Source: Leifsonia tongyongensis (lineage in GTDB: Bacteria > Actinomycetota > Actinomycetes > Actinomycetales > Microbacteriaceae). From it: a stretch of 64,000 nucleotides of DNA. The stretch lies in assembly GCF_010686705.1 (NCBI RefSeq), contig NZ_JAAGWY010000001.1, forward strand, positions 930,001-994,000, written 5' to 3'. The notes beneath the pieces were generated by a model that made no database searches, had not been told where the DNA came from, and saw nothing but the letters and a program-made list of their open reading frames with translations. Position numbers and translations under genes: made by a program. Positions 48,963 through 57,564 of the stretch are shown one piece after another (positions within the stretch are counted from its first letter, which is position 1; each line of letters opens with the position of its first letter).

Positions 48963-50033
48963 TCAGCTCTCGGGCAGCTCGCGCGGGACGGTGATCGCGT
49001 CGACCAGGGCGCCATTGCGCCAGACCGTGATCTCGATCGGTTTGTCGATCGCGTTCTCGACCATCCGCTTCTGCACGGCCGTCGTCGTCACGACGCGCTC
49101 TCCACCGAGTTCGACCACGATGTCCCCACGGCGCAGCCCGGCCTGTTCGGCGGGGCTGCCCGGCGACACGCCAGCCACCTGCAGGCCGGTCGGCGACCCG
49201 ATGCGTTTCGCGAGCTCCGGCGACAGCGGCACGACGGCACCTGCGATGCCGAGCCATGCCCTGCGCACCCGTCCTGTCGCCATCAGGGAGGTGATGATCT
49301 CGCGGGTGGTCGCGTTGATGGGCACTGCCAGCCCCACCCCGATGCCGGCGACGGCCGTGTTGACCCCGACCATCCGCCCGGAGCTGTCCGACAGCACGCC
49401 GCCGCTGTTCCCTGGGTTGAGTGCGGCGTCCGTCTGGATGACCTCGTCGACCACGCGCCCGGACTGCGTCGGCAGCGAGCGCCCGAGCGCCGACACGATA
49501 CCCGCCGTGACACTTCCGGCCAGGCCGAGCGGGTTGCCGAGGGCGACCACCACCTGTCCGACCTTCAGCGCGGCCGCATCGCCCAGCTCGACCGGTATCG
49601 GCACATCGCCGCGCGCGTGAAGCACCGCGAGGTCCGAGAGGGTGTCGCGCCCGACCACATCCACGCCGATCGTCGTGCCGTCCGAGAAGGCCGCCTCCGC
49701 CGAGCGGGCGCCTGCGACCACATGAGCGCTCGTGAGCAGGAAGCCGTCAGCCGTGATCACGCTCGCGCTCCCGGCCCCCGCTCCGCGGGAGGTCCGCACC
49801 GACACGCTCGCCACACTCGGGAGCACCCGTTCGGCGACGGCCATGATCGTCCGCGAGTACGCGTCGAGGAGCGCGTCGTCTGTGAGCGCGCTGTCTCTGA
49901 GCGTGTCATCAGTGACCGCGTCTCTGACCGCGTCGTCTCTGACCGTGTCATCTCTGAGCGTGTCATCAGTGACCGCTTCGTCTGTCAGCCCGTCGTCCGG
50001 GCGCCCGTCATTTCTGAGCCCGTCATCGTTCAT
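48963..50033 (-). CDS. HtrA/DegP-like serine protease with PDZ domain and pentad-repeat head
   Basis: A 356-residue protease. Residues 12-58 are five-residue repeats with D-D in the middle (P-D-D-G-L, T-D-D-T-L, R-D-D-T-V). The trypsin-like domain has His104 (T-S-A-H-V-V), Asp134 (S-D-L-A-V-L) and Ser210 (N-P-G-N-S-G-G). A PDZ domain occupies about 255-350. Unlike most HtrA proteins it has no signal peptide or membrane helix, so either it is cytosolic or an upstream start is missed. The ATG at 50033 gives M-N-D-D-G-L-R. Confidence 0.9.
   Translation of the reverse strand: MNDDGLRNDGRPDDGLTDEAVTDDTLRDDTVRDDAVRDAVTDDTLRDSALTDDALLDAYSRTIMAVAERVLPSVASVSVRTSRGAGAGSASVITADGFLLTSAHVVAGARSAEAAFSDGTTIGVDVVGRDTLSDLAVLHARGDVPIPVELGDAAALKVGQVVVALGNPLGLAGSVTAGIVSALGRSLPTQSGRVVDEVIQTDAALNPGNSGGVLSDSSGRMVGVNTAVAGIGVGLAVPINATTREIITSLMATGRVRRAWLGIAGAVVPLSPELAKRIGSPTGLQVAGVSPGSPAEQAGLRRGDIVVELGGERVVTTTAVQKRMVENAIDKPIEITVWRNGALVDAITVPRELPES
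49860..50000 (-). repeat. 15-bp tandem repeats in the protease gene
   Basis: DNA for residues 12-58 consists of about nine degenerate 15-base units (GTGTCATCTCTGAGC-like on the plus strand) encoding [TR]-D-D-[TA]-[LV]. The array keeps frame except for one 12-base unit (R-D-A-V). It may vary in number between strains. Confidence 0.85.
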
Positions 50034-50061
50034 GAGTCCAGCATCGCCTCGTCGGCTCCGG

Positions 50062-51327
50062 TTATGACTGCCGTTCGCTGCGGGCGGAGAGGCGGCGGGC
50101 GAGCATCCTGTATCCAACTCCGACCAGCACGACCACGATGCCGGCGGCGATCCCCAGTGGCGGCAGCGTCACGACGAGAAGGGCGCACGCGAGCGCGCCG
50201 AATGCCTGCAGGATGCGCGGAAACCGACGGTGTTCGCGCCCCTGGGTGAACGCGGCGACATTGGCGACGAAGTAGTAGAGCAGCACGCCGAAGGACGAGA
50301 AGGCGATCGCCCCCCGCAGGTCCACGACGAGCACCAGGATGCTCACGACGACAGCGATCGCGATCTCAGCGTGGTGGGGCACCCGGAATCGCGGATGCAC
50401 GGCTGCCAGCCAGCGCGGCAGATCGCCTTCGCGTGCCATGGCAAGGGAGGTGCGGCCGACGCCGGCGATCAGGGAGAGCAGGGCGCCGAGGGATGCGGCG
50501 GCCGCCCCGAACCCGACGACCGGAACGGCCCACGCCCATCCGCTCGCCGCGACGGCGTCGGCGACCGGAGCGCTCGACGCAGCGACACCGGATGCTCCCA
50601 GGCTGCCGAGCACCACGACGGCGACGACCGCGTAGAGCACGACGACGATGCTGAGCGCGATGGTGATCGCTCGCGGAATGGTGCGCTCCGGTGCGCGGAC
50701 CTCCTCACCCATCGTCGCGATGCGCGCGTAGCCGGCGAACGCGAAGAACAGCAGGCCGGCGGACTGGAGGATGCCGTACCAGCCGCCCGCCGCATCCGCC
50801 GGCCGCAGGAAGCCGGGCTCGAGTCCGGCGCTCGTGCACGCGACGACGGCGAGCGCCAGCACCAGCAGCACGACGACGACAATGGCTTTCGTCAGTGTCG
50901 CCGTGCGCGTCACGCCGCGGTAGTTCGCCGCCGCGAGCGCCACCACGGCCACGACCGCCACCGGCTTCTCCCAGCCGGCCGGTGCGGCGTACGCGGCGAA
51001 CGTCAGGGCCATCGCGGCGCAACTCGCCGTCTTGCCGACGACGAAACTCCAGCCGGCAGCGAAGCCCCACCAGTCGCCGAGCTGTTCGCGCCCGTAGACG
51101 TAGGTGCCGCCCGAGGTCGGGTACTGGGCGGCGAGCTGCGCCGACGCCGTGGCGTTGCAGAACGCCACGATCGCGGCGATGACGAGGCCGATCAGCAGTC
51201 CAGCGCCGGCCGCCTCGGCCGCGGGGGCGAAGGCCGAGAAGATCCCGGCGCCGATCATCGACCCGAGACCGATGAACACGGCGTCGACGGTGCCGAGACG
51301 GCGGGCCAATGGAGCGTGCGATGTCAC
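50062..51327 (-). CDS. APC-family amino acid permease
   Basis: A 421-residue membrane transporter with 12 predicted helices. The substrate loop in helix 1 is I-G-L-G-S-M-I-G-A-G-I-F. Y-P-T-S-G-G-T-Y-V-Y-G is typical of the family. It imports an amino acid, polyamine or related cation. GTG at 51327 follows AAGGTGCGG. It ends 28 bases before the protease start on the same strand, so the two may be one transcript. Confidence 0.92.
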   Translation of the reverse strand: MTSHAPLARRLGTVDAVFIGLGSMIGAGIFSAFAPAAEAAGAGLLIGLVIAAIVAFCNATASAQLAAQYPTSGGTYVYGREQLGDWWGFAAGWSFVVGKTASCAAMALTFAAYAAPAGWEKPVAVVAVVALAAANYRGVTRTATLTKAIVVVVLLVLALAVVACTSAGLEPGFLRPADAAGGWYGILQSAGLLFFAFAGYARIATMGEEVRAPERTIPRAITIALSIVVVLYAVVAVVVLGSLGASGVAASSAPVADAVAASGWAWAVPVVGFGAAAASLGALLSLIAGVGRTSLAMAREGDLPRWLAAVHPRFRVPHHAEIAIAVVVSILVLVVDLRGAIAFSSFGVLLYYFVANVAAFTQGREHRRFPRILQAFGALACALLVVTLPPLGIAAGIVVVLVGVGYRMLARRLSARSERQS

Positions 51328-51575
51328 AGCCGCACCTTACGGCACGCGGGTATCGCCCGGGTTGCGCATCCGGCCGAACCGCTCAGTCGAGTTCGCGGAC
51401 CGGCGACGGGCGCTCACCCGGCGCATCCCCGGTGTTGACGCGGACATCCGATTCCATGACCCCACAGTACGTCGGCGGCCCGGTCTACGCTCGCAGGAAG
51501 ACGACCGGCTCTTGCGCCCACAGCCCGCGAGGGGCTTGGATGCTGGCTAGGCACCGAAATGGAGAGGGGTTTGCG

Positions 51576-51875
51576 ATGTCAGCGAGCGAGCTCGAGCAGT
51601 CCAGCATTCGATACACCTACCGGGATCGCATCTTCCACCTGGACAAGGTGTCGGCTGGACTCTGGACGGTCTATGACGAAGGCCGCGCCGATCTCGGCAA
51701 GCTGGTACGCGTCGCACCCGAAGGCGAAGAACACGAACCGGTGTTCGGGATCATCTTCCCGGGCCAGGTCGAGACCGCCCTCGAAGGCTCCGACTGGCGC
51801 GGACTCGTTGCCGCTCTGATCAACACCTCCATCGACCCGACGCCGTCGTGGGGCGGCGGCCAGGGCGCGGCCTGA
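51576..51875 (+). CDS. Uncharacterised 99-residue protein
   Basis: A small soluble protein: R-Y-T-Y-R-D-R-I-F-H-L-D-K-V-S-A-G-L-W, then P-V-F-G-I-I-F-P-G-Q-V. No known domain recognised. ATG at 51576 follows GGAGAGGGG. Codon use is ordinary. The upstream 248-base gap after the permease gene shows no further gene that I can support. Confidence 0.75.
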   Translation: MSASELEQSSIRYTYRDRIFHLDKVSAGLWTVYDEGRADLGKLVRVAPEGEEHEPVFGIIFPGQVETALEGSDWRGLVAALINTSIDPTPSWGGGQGAA

Positions 51876-51920
51876 GCACCTTCCGGTCCGGGTCACCGGA
51901 ACGCGGCTACCATCAGGGGG

Positions 51921-52124
51921 ATGAACCCGAAGACGAGGGTGTCGGTGCTCGGCTGGGTCGCGGCCGCCCTGCTCAACGTCGGGACGCTCCTCTTCATCGT
52001 CGGGCTCATCGTTCCCCACGGGGACGGCCCCGGCGCCACGCTGCTGGTAGCGATCGCCCTGCTCGTGACCGGCCTCGCGGCCGCCGCAGCGTGGCTCTAC
52101 GCCTCCCGTTCCCCTCGAGACTGA
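51921..52124 (+). CDS. Small two-helix membrane protein
   Basis: A 67-residue protein: W-V-A-A-A-L-L-N-V-G-T-L-L-F-I-V-G as the first helix, A-T-L-L-V-A-I-A-L-L-V as the second, ending basic. No family recognised. It lies 45 bases downstream of the 99-residue gene, probably one transcript. A 74-nt repeat follows. Confidence 0.72.
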   Translation: MNPKTRVSVLGWVAAALLNVGTLLFIVGLIVPHGDGPGATLLVAIALLVTGLAAAAAWLYASRSPRD

Positions 52125-52154
52125 CCCATCCGCTCGCGCCCGCAGCGCGCCTGG

Positions 52155-52228
52155 CGCCGAGAATCACCCGAGCCGCCGAGAGTCACCGACCTGGCGGGTC
52201 AACTCGGCGGTAGCGGTGAGTCTCGACG
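52155..52228. repeat. 74-nt nested palindrome, copy 1
   Basis: Begins CGCCGAGAATCACC, repeats a related unit at offset 20 (GCCGAGAGTCACC), then ACTCGGCGG (offset 48-56), and closes with GGTGAGTCTCGACG. The outer pair and the inner pair form nested stems. It is 31 bases past the small membrane protein and before the 115-residue gene. Confidence 0.9.
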
Positions 52229-52315
52229 CGCGCAACCCCCTTGCGGGGGCTGAGCGGCAGGCGTTCGATGCCTGCGTGCGCACCAATCCGGTGGATGCAC
52301 GGAGGGAGACACATC

Positions 52316-52663
52316 GTGACCGTCAAACTGCATCGCACGGCGTACTCGCATGCACGCCGGCTCGTCGAACAGGGCAAGGTCGTGCGCGACGAACGCGACG
52401 ACTGGAGCGAGCACGCCCCCAGTACCGACGAACAGAATCGCTACCTCGACAAGCACGGCTTCGACGAATACGGCGAGTGGTTCCTCGGGGTGGACGACGC
52501 GAAGACCGAAGGCACGAAGGGTGAGTTCAGCTTCCCTTTCGGCGACTTCTCGAAAGTGCACCGCTGCGCGGTCATCTCACTGGAGAGCCGTGCCGCCCAG
52601 AACGACCATGACGACATCGCGAAGGCGGCGAAGTCGTTGCTCGACCTCATCGACAAGCCGTAG
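52316..52663 (+). CDS. Uncharacterised 115-residue protein
   Basis: A soluble protein: V-T-V-K-L-H-R-T-A-Y-S-H-A-R-R-L-V-E-Q-G-K-V, then S-E-H-A-P-S-T-D-E-Q-N and H-R-C-A-V-I-S-L-E-S-R. It is not a domain I can name. GTG at 52316 follows GGAGGGAG. It ends 6 bases before a 74-nt repeat. Confidence 0.78.
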   Translation: MTVKLHRTAYSHARRLVEQGKVVRDERDDWSEHAPSTDEQNRYLDKHGFDEYGEWFLGVDDAKTEGTKGEFSFPFGDFSKVHRCAVISLESRAAQNDHDDIAKAAKSLLDLIDKP

Positions 52664-52668
52664 CCTCC

Positions 52669-52742
52669 CGCCGAGAGTCACCCGAGCCGCCGAGAGTCAC
52701 CGACCTGGTGAGCCAACTCGGCGGTAGCGGTGACTGTCGGCG
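52669..52742. repeat. 74-nt nested palindrome, copy 2
   Basis: Outer arms CGCCGAGAGTCACC and GGTGACTGTCGGCG pair at 13 of 14 positions; inner CCGCCGAG and CTCGGCGG are perfect. It fills the whole gap between convergent genes: 6 bases from one stop and ending exactly beside the other stop (52743). Confidence 0.93.
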
Positions 52743-52916
52743 CTAGCGCTCGTCGTCGGCGACGAGGTCGGGGTTCGACGGATGCTCTGCCGGGTCGAAA
52801 TCGGCGGGCGGCGGCTCCGCCGCTTCCTCATTCCCGCCGGCGAGTCCGGCGGGGGGCTCCGGCTGGTCTGCCGCAGGTTCTTCCGGCTGGCCGGTGTCGC
52901 CGGGCCTGGAGGTCAC
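52743..52916 (-). CDS. 57-residue acidic, Pro-rich small protein
   Basis: Reads V-T-S-R-P-G-D-T-G-Q-P-E-E-P-A and then A-A-E-P-P-P-A-D-F-D-P-A-E-H-P-S, ending D-D-E-R. No hydrophobic segment, low complexity, probably disordered. The GTG start overlaps the stop of the upstream 69-residue gene (GTGA), so it is coupled. It is short but the overlap and codon pattern support it. Confidence 0.65.
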   Translation of the reverse strand: MTSRPGDTGQPEEPAADQPEPPAGLAGGNEEAAEPPPADFDPAEHPSNPDLVADDER

Positions 52917-53122
52917 CGCCGGCTCTCTTCGCTGTAGGGCGTCATGTTGTGCACCATCGGGGAATGGTCGAGGCTGATCATCGCATCCTCGAAGACGTTG
53001 TCGCGCTCGTCAGGCTCCAGCGCGTCGTCGTGGGTGCGGTCGGCCAGGCCGTTGGTCTGGTCGAACTCGCTCACGACGTCCGGCCGCCGGTCGCCGTCGC
53101 GCGTGCTCAGCTCGTCGCCCAT
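52913..53122 (-). CDS. Uncharacterised 69-residue acidic protein
   Basis: M-G-D-E-L-S-T-R-D-G-D-R-R-P-D-V-V-S-E-F, then A-M-I-S-L-D-H-S-P-M-V-H-N-M-T-P-Y. Not a recognised family. ATG at 53122 has GAGGAGG six bases upstream, a strong site. It is coupled to the 57-residue gene downstream. Confidence 0.75.
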   Translation of the reverse strand: MGDELSTRDGDRRPDVVSEFDQTNGLADRTHDDALEPDERDNVFEDAMISLDHSPMVHNMTPYSEESRR

Positions 53123-53278
53123 GTGTCCTCCTCGGGTTCGGTTCTGAGCAAGAAAACGCTACCGAGCCCGGGCGCGCAAGGGGTTGACACGGCCGAGCGC
53201 AACACATACGGCCAGGCCGTCAGCTCCGCCGGGCACACTCGCCGCTCGACACGGCCCGCGGCCTCCGCCGCCTCGCGC

Positions 53279-53352
53279 CGCCGAGAGTCACTGCAGGCGC
53301 CGAGAATCACCTCCCTGCGAGGTCATCTCGGCGACACAGGCGATTCTCGGCG
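53279..53352. repeat. 74-nt nested palindrome, copy 3
   Basis: Starts CGCCGAGAGTCAC and ends GGCGATTCTCGGCG; internally CGCCGAGAATCACC and ATCTCGGCG form the second stem. It lies 24 bases beyond the GH3 glucosidase stop. Same length as copies 1, 2 and 4. Confidence 0.9.
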
Positions 53353-53375
53353 ACACCCACACTGGCGTGCGCGCC

Positions 53376-55634
53376 TCAGGAGGCGGCGTGCACCTGCGCG
53401 TTGACGACAGCCACCAGCTGCTCGAGCTGCTCGAAGGTGATCGGGCTGCCCGGGAACGAGGCCACACGATTGAGCGGCATCGATTCGGCCATCCGCAGCA
53501 TCGCCGGGTCGGCGAGCATCGCGCCCATCTCCGCTCCAGCGCCCTGCGCGAACGCCGCCCCGAGGATCTGGCCGCCGATCGGGTGTTTCAGCCATTCACC
53601 GAGGGTGGAGTCGATCTTCAGCTCCGCGAGTCCGGCATCCCCGGTCACCGGCACGACGACCGACGCGCGGAGGTCACGCAACGACGCCCCGACCGTCACC
53701 GTGTAGTCGCCGCTCTCGACCGTCCAGGCGGCGGATGCGCTGTCGAAATACGCGAGATCCTCTGACGGGATCACGATGGTCACCTCGCGACTGGCCCCGG
53801 CGCCCACCTCGACGCTGGCGAATCCCTTGAGCTCGCGCACCGGGCGGACGGCGACAGAGCCGGGAACGCCGACATACACCTGCGCCACCTCGCGGCCGAC
53901 GCGGTCTCCCGTGTTCGTGATCGTCACCGTCACCTCGAGGCCGACCTCGCTCTGCACCGCGGTCAGGCCCGAGTAGTCGAACGTCGTGTAGGAGAGACCG
54001 TGCCCGAACGGGAAGTCGACGGCCGCGTCGCGGCTGTCGTAGTAGCGGTAGCCGACGAAGAGGCCTTCGCCGTAACGCACGTGGCCGGCCTCACCGGGGA
54101 AGTCGAGGAACGCCGGGGTGTCCTCGAGGCGCAGCGGGATGGTCTCCGCCAGCCGCCCCGACGGGTTGACCGCACCGAACAGCACGTCTGCGATCGCTCC
54201 GCCGCCTGCCTGGCCGAGGAGCCAGCCCTCGACGATGGCGGATGCGCGTCCAGCCCAGCCGGAGAGCCGCACGGCGCCGCCGTTGGAGAGCACGACCGCG
54301 ACACGCGGGTTGGCCGCGAGGACCGCTTCCAGCAGCGCGGTCTGCGCTGCAGGGAGTTCCAGGTGTTCGCGATCGAACCCTTCCGATTCGTCTTCGCCGG
54401 GCAGCCCCAGGAACACCACGGCGACGTCAGCGGCCGCGGCGACGCCGACTGCCTCGTCGACGAGGCCGGCATCGTCGGCTCCACCGAGGGCATACCCCGG
54501 GGCGAAGCTGATCTCGGACGACCCGGCGAGCTCCCGCAGTTCATCCAGTGCATTGTCCAGACGGGTCGGGACGATCTGCGAGCTGCCGGCGCCCTGGTAG
54601 CGTGGGGTGCGGGCGAACTCGCCGATGACGGCGATCTTCACGCCGGCGGTCGGGTCGATCGGCAGGATCCCGTCGTTCTTCAGCAGCACGATGCTGCGAC
54701 CGGCGACCTCCCGGGCGAGCGCGTGGTGCGCGTCGCGGTCGTAGTCGGCCGACGCATCCGCCCCATCCACCGCCTTCGCGATCAGGTCGATCACGCGGTT
54801 CGCCGCGGTGTCGAGGACCGACTCGTCGAGCTCACCCGATGCGACGGCTGCGACGAGTTGCGCATCCGTGACGCCGTTGCTCGACGGCATCTCGAGGTCG
54901 AGACCGGCGACGAGGGCGCGGACGCGATCGTTCACCGCACCCCAGTCGGAGACGACCAGGCCCTCGAAGCCCCACTCGTCGCGGAGCACAGTGGTCAGCA
55001 GCCACGGGTCCTCGCTCGCGTAGACGCCGTTGATGCGGTTGTACGAGCACATGACGGTCCACGGCCGGGAGTGCTCGACGATGTGCTGGAAGCCGCGCAG
55101 GTAGATCTCGCGCAGCGGTCGCTCGTCGATGTCTGCGCTGACGCGCATCCGGTCGGTCTCCTGGTTGTTCGCGGCGAAATGCTTCAGCGAAGCACCGACG
55201 CCGCGCGCCTGGAGCCCGTCGACGAGGGCGGCACCGAGGCGGCCGCTGAGGATCGGGTCCTCCGAGAGGTATTCGAAGTTGCGACCGCAGAGCGGCGAAC
55301 GCTTGATGTTGATGCCGGGGCCGAGCAGGACGCCGACGCCTTCGGCTTTCGCCTCGTCGCCGAGCGCGTTGCCGACCCGTTCGAGGAGTTGCGGGTCCCA
55401 GGTGGAGCCGAGCGCGACCGCGGGCGGGAAGCAGGTCGCGGGAACACTGTCGCCGATGCCGAGGTGGTCGCCGCCCTCGCGCTGCTTGCGCACGCCGTGG
55501 GGTCCGTCGGTGAGGTAGATGGAGGGGATGCCGACGCGATCGACCCCAGTCGACTCCCAGAAGCTCTTTCCGCTCGTGAGCGACGCCTTCTCTTCAGCGG
55601 TCAGCGCGTCGGCGTGCGGAAGCGGGGTGGCCAT
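53376..55634 (-). CDS. Beta-glucosidase (GH3 family), cytosolic
   Basis: A 752-residue GH3 enzyme: the (beta/alpha)8 domain with nucleophile Asp in V-V-S-D-W-G-A-V (about residue 230), the alpha/beta sandwich with G-S-S-Q-I-V, and a C-terminal fibronectin III-like domain (about 585-660). K-H-F-A-A-N-N-Q-E-T-D-R is a substrate-binding stretch. No signal peptide, so it hydrolyses imported beta-glucosides such as cellobiose. ATG at 55634 follows AAGGAGAG. No transporter is adjacent. Confidence 0.94.
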   Translation of the reverse strand: MATPLPHADALTAEEKASLTSGKSFWESTGVDRVGIPSIYLTDGPHGVRKQREGGDHLGIGDSVPATCFPPAVALGSTWDPQLLERVGNALGDEAKAEGVGVLLGPGINIKRSPLCGRNFEYLSEDPILSGRLGAALVDGLQARGVGASLKHFAANNQETDRMRVSADIDERPLREIYLRGFQHIVEHSRPWTVMCSYNRINGVYASEDPWLLTTVLRDEWGFEGLVVSDWGAVNDRVRALVAGLDLEMPSSNGVTDAQLVAAVASGELDESVLDTAANRVIDLIAKAVDGADASADYDRDAHHALAREVAGRSIVLLKNDGILPIDPTAGVKIAVIGEFARTPRYQGAGSSQIVPTRLDNALDELRELAGSSEISFAPGYALGGADDAGLVDEAVGVAAAADVAVVFLGLPGEDESEGFDREHLELPAAQTALLEAVLAANPRVAVVLSNGGAVRLSGWAGRASAIVEGWLLGQAGGGAIADVLFGAVNPSGRLAETIPLRLEDTPAFLDFPGEAGHVRYGEGLFVGYRYYDSRDAAVDFPFGHGLSYTTFDYSGLTAVQSEVGLEVTVTITNTGDRVGREVAQVYVGVPGSVAVRPVRELKGFASVEVGAGASREVTIVIPSEDLAYFDSASAAWTVESGDYTVTVGASLRDLRASVVVPVTGDAGLAELKIDSTLGEWLKHPIGGQILGAAFAQGAGAEMGAMLADPAMLRMAESMPLNRVASFPGSPITFEQLEQLVAVVNAQVHAAS

Positions 55635-55675
55635 GACTCTCCTTCGATACGGTCACGAATACCGAATACCTTACA

Positions 55676-55999
55676 TCACTCGGTTTTTGAACGGACGCCA
55701 TCGGCACGGCCGCGCAGGAGCGAGACACGGAACTCGCGCAGCTCACCGCGCGCGAAGCCCTCGGCAATGACCGGATCCTCGGCCATGAGCCGCTCGGCGG
55801 CAGCGCGATCCGGCGCCTCGAAGATGGTGATCCCCGTGTTCACCTGCCCGAGCGTGGGGCCGGCCAGCACGAGGGAGCCCTCAGCGAGCATCCGCTTGAG
55901 CCGTTCGAAGTGCCGCCCCCACGCCTCGTCCTCGGCCTCGGTCATCGCCTCGGCGAAGTTCTCGCGCGGCGGATGGATGAAGTAGACCCACTCGCTCAT
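55676..55999 (-). CDS. YCII-related domain protein
   Basis: A 107-residue protein with the YciI fold: Y-F-I-H-P-P-R, then H-F-E-R-L-K-R-M-L-A-E-G-S-L-V-L-A-G-P-T, the usual His/Asp-containing core. Members are small enzyme-like proteins of unclear function. Its ATG overlaps the stop of the MFS exporter (ATGA). Confidence 0.9.
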   Translation of the reverse strand: MSEWVYFIHPPRENFAEAMTEAEDEAWGRHFERLKRMLAEGSLVLAGPTLGQVNTGITIFEAPDRAAAERLMAEDPVIAEGFARGELREFRVSLLRGRADGVRSKTE

Positions 56000-57456
56000 G
56001 ACCGCGCCGTCCTGACGGGCGCGCCCGCCACCGGGCGATCCTGGCACTGCGCCGTCGTCTCCGTCGTCACCGGCGTCTTCACGTTCTGGTTGCGGATGCC
56101 CACGAACGAGACGATCCCGCCCGCGATGAACAGCAACGCGACCACGAACACGACCCGGTGGAACGCGTCGACGTCCAGCATGGCGCCGACGATCGCTCCG
56201 GCGCAGGCGACGGCGATGAGGCCGGCGACCCGCGAGACGGCGTTGTTGATCGCCGAGCCGATCCCGCTCTGCGCCGGGCTGATCGACCCGAGGATCGCAG
56301 CCGTCAACGGAGCGACGGTGATCGACAGCCCGAGGCCGAACAGCAGGATGCCCGGCAGCAGCTGCACCCAGAAATTCACCGGCGACGTCGTCGTGAGCAT
56401 GAGCAGGAATCCCGCGCCGATGATGAGCGGGCCGACCGTCATGAAGAGTCGCGGCCCGTACTTTCCAGCGAGCGAGCCGAACAGGGTGGAGAGCGAGATG
56501 GAGAGGATGGCGAGCGGGATGGTCGCGAGCCCGGCCTGGAAGGCGGTGAAGCCGGCGACCTCCTGGAGGAAGATCGTGATGATGAACTGGCCGAGCGAGA
56601 TGCCCGCGTAGATCGCGGCCGTCGCCAGGTTCCCGAAGCCGAAGTTGCGCACGCGGAACAGGCCGAGCGGCATCATCGGATGGTCGACACGCGACTCCCA
56701 CCAGAGGAAGGTCGCAAAGCAGGCGATCCCGAGGATGAGCGGCAGGTACACGATCGGGCTGCCCCAGCCGAGCCTGCCCTGCTCGATGAGAGCGAAGACG
56801 GGACCGGCCAGGCCGAGGGAGGCGAGCACGGCGCCCGTCACGTCGATCCGCGTGCCGGTGCCGGCGTGGCCGGACGACGGGATGCGCGTCAGCAGCACTA
56901 GCGTGACCGCGATGGGCAGCACGTTGACGGCGAACACGTAGCGCCAGCTGAGCGCGTCGACGAAGAAGCCGCCGAGGAGCGGGCCGAGGATGAAGGCGAG
57001 ACCGGTCCAGGCCGTCCAGGAGCCGATCGCTTTCGCGCGAGCCGCCCCTGCGTACGTCGCTGTGATCATCGCGAGCGAACTCGGCACGAGAAGGGCGGCG
57101 CCCGCTCCTTGCACCGCGCGCGCGATGATCAGCACGAGCGCGGTGGGCGCGATGGCGCAGACGATGGATGCGGCCCCGAAGATCACGAGGCCGGCCCGCA
57201 GCACGCCGACCCGGCCGAAGGTGTCGGAGATGGAACCGGCTACGAGGATGAGCGACCCCAGCGTCAGCAGGTAGGCGTCGACGACCCACTGCTGCGTCTC
57301 GATGCCTCCCCCGAGGTCGCGCGTGATGGCAGGGAGCGCGACGTTGACGATCGACCCGTCGAGGAAGGCGACGAAGGAGGCGAGGATCGCCACGATCAGC
57401 ACCGTGCGGGGGTTCCCCTTCATCGTGCCGGCGGCCGGTTCGGCGGATGTGGTCAC
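55996..57456 (-). CDS. MFS drug exporter (DHA2/EmrB type, 14 helices)
   Basis: A 486-residue transporter of the DHA2 family: 14 helices, D-G-S-I-V-N-V-A-L-P-A-I in helix 1 and G-R-V-G-V-L-R-A-G loop motif A between helices 2 and 3. Drug/proton antiport is likely; the substrate is unknown. GTG at 57456 is the start. It is divergent from a DHFR-fold protein across a palindromic operator. Confidence 0.93.
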   Translation of the reverse strand: MTTSAEPAAGTMKGNPRTVLIVAILASFVAFLDGSIVNVALPAITRDLGGGIETQQWVVDAYLLTLGSLILVAGSISDTFGRVGVLRAGLVIFGAASIVCAIAPTALVLIIARAVQGAGAALLVPSSLAMITATYAGAARAKAIGSWTAWTGLAFILGPLLGGFFVDALSWRYVFAVNVLPIAVTLVLLTRIPSSGHAGTGTRIDVTGAVLASLGLAGPVFALIEQGRLGWGSPIVYLPLILGIACFATFLWWESRVDHPMMPLGLFRVRNFGFGNLATAAIYAGISLGQFIITIFLQEVAGFTAFQAGLATIPLAILSISLSTLFGSLAGKYGPRLFMTVGPLIIGAGFLLMLTTTSPVNFWVQLLPGILLFGLGLSITVAPLTAAILGSISPAQSGIGSAINNAVSRVAGLIAVACAGAIVGAMLDVDAFHRVVFVVALLFIAGGIVSFVGIRNQNVKTPVTTETTAQCQDRPVAGAPVRTARS

Positions 57457-57509
57457 ATCGACAACCTACATCCGGTCTGTGGGTTCGTGTTGACTAAACA
57501 AATCGTCTT

Positions 57510-57525
57510 GACAAACTAGTTTGTC
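57510..57525. promoter_or_regulatory. Operator between the exporter and the DHFR-fold gene
   Basis: GACAAACTAGTTTGTC is a perfect 16-base palindrome, 40 bases upstream of the DHFR-fold start and 53 bases upstream of the exporter start. A TTGACA-like box overlaps its left half. This type of site is usual for TetR or MarR family repressors. The nearest regulator candidate is the HTH protein at 58211-58843. Confidence 0.75.
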
Positions 57526-57564
57526 GGTGAGAGAGTGAACGCAACAACTGAAGGAGTGATCGAC

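Noticed and set aside
51383-51457. A 24-codon minus-strand frame (M-E-S-D-V-R-V-N-T-G-D-A-P-G-E-R)
   Set aside because: It is protein-like in composition but very short, has no good ribosome binding site (GGGGTC directly before ATG) and no known relatives that I recognise. It could be real, but I cannot support it.
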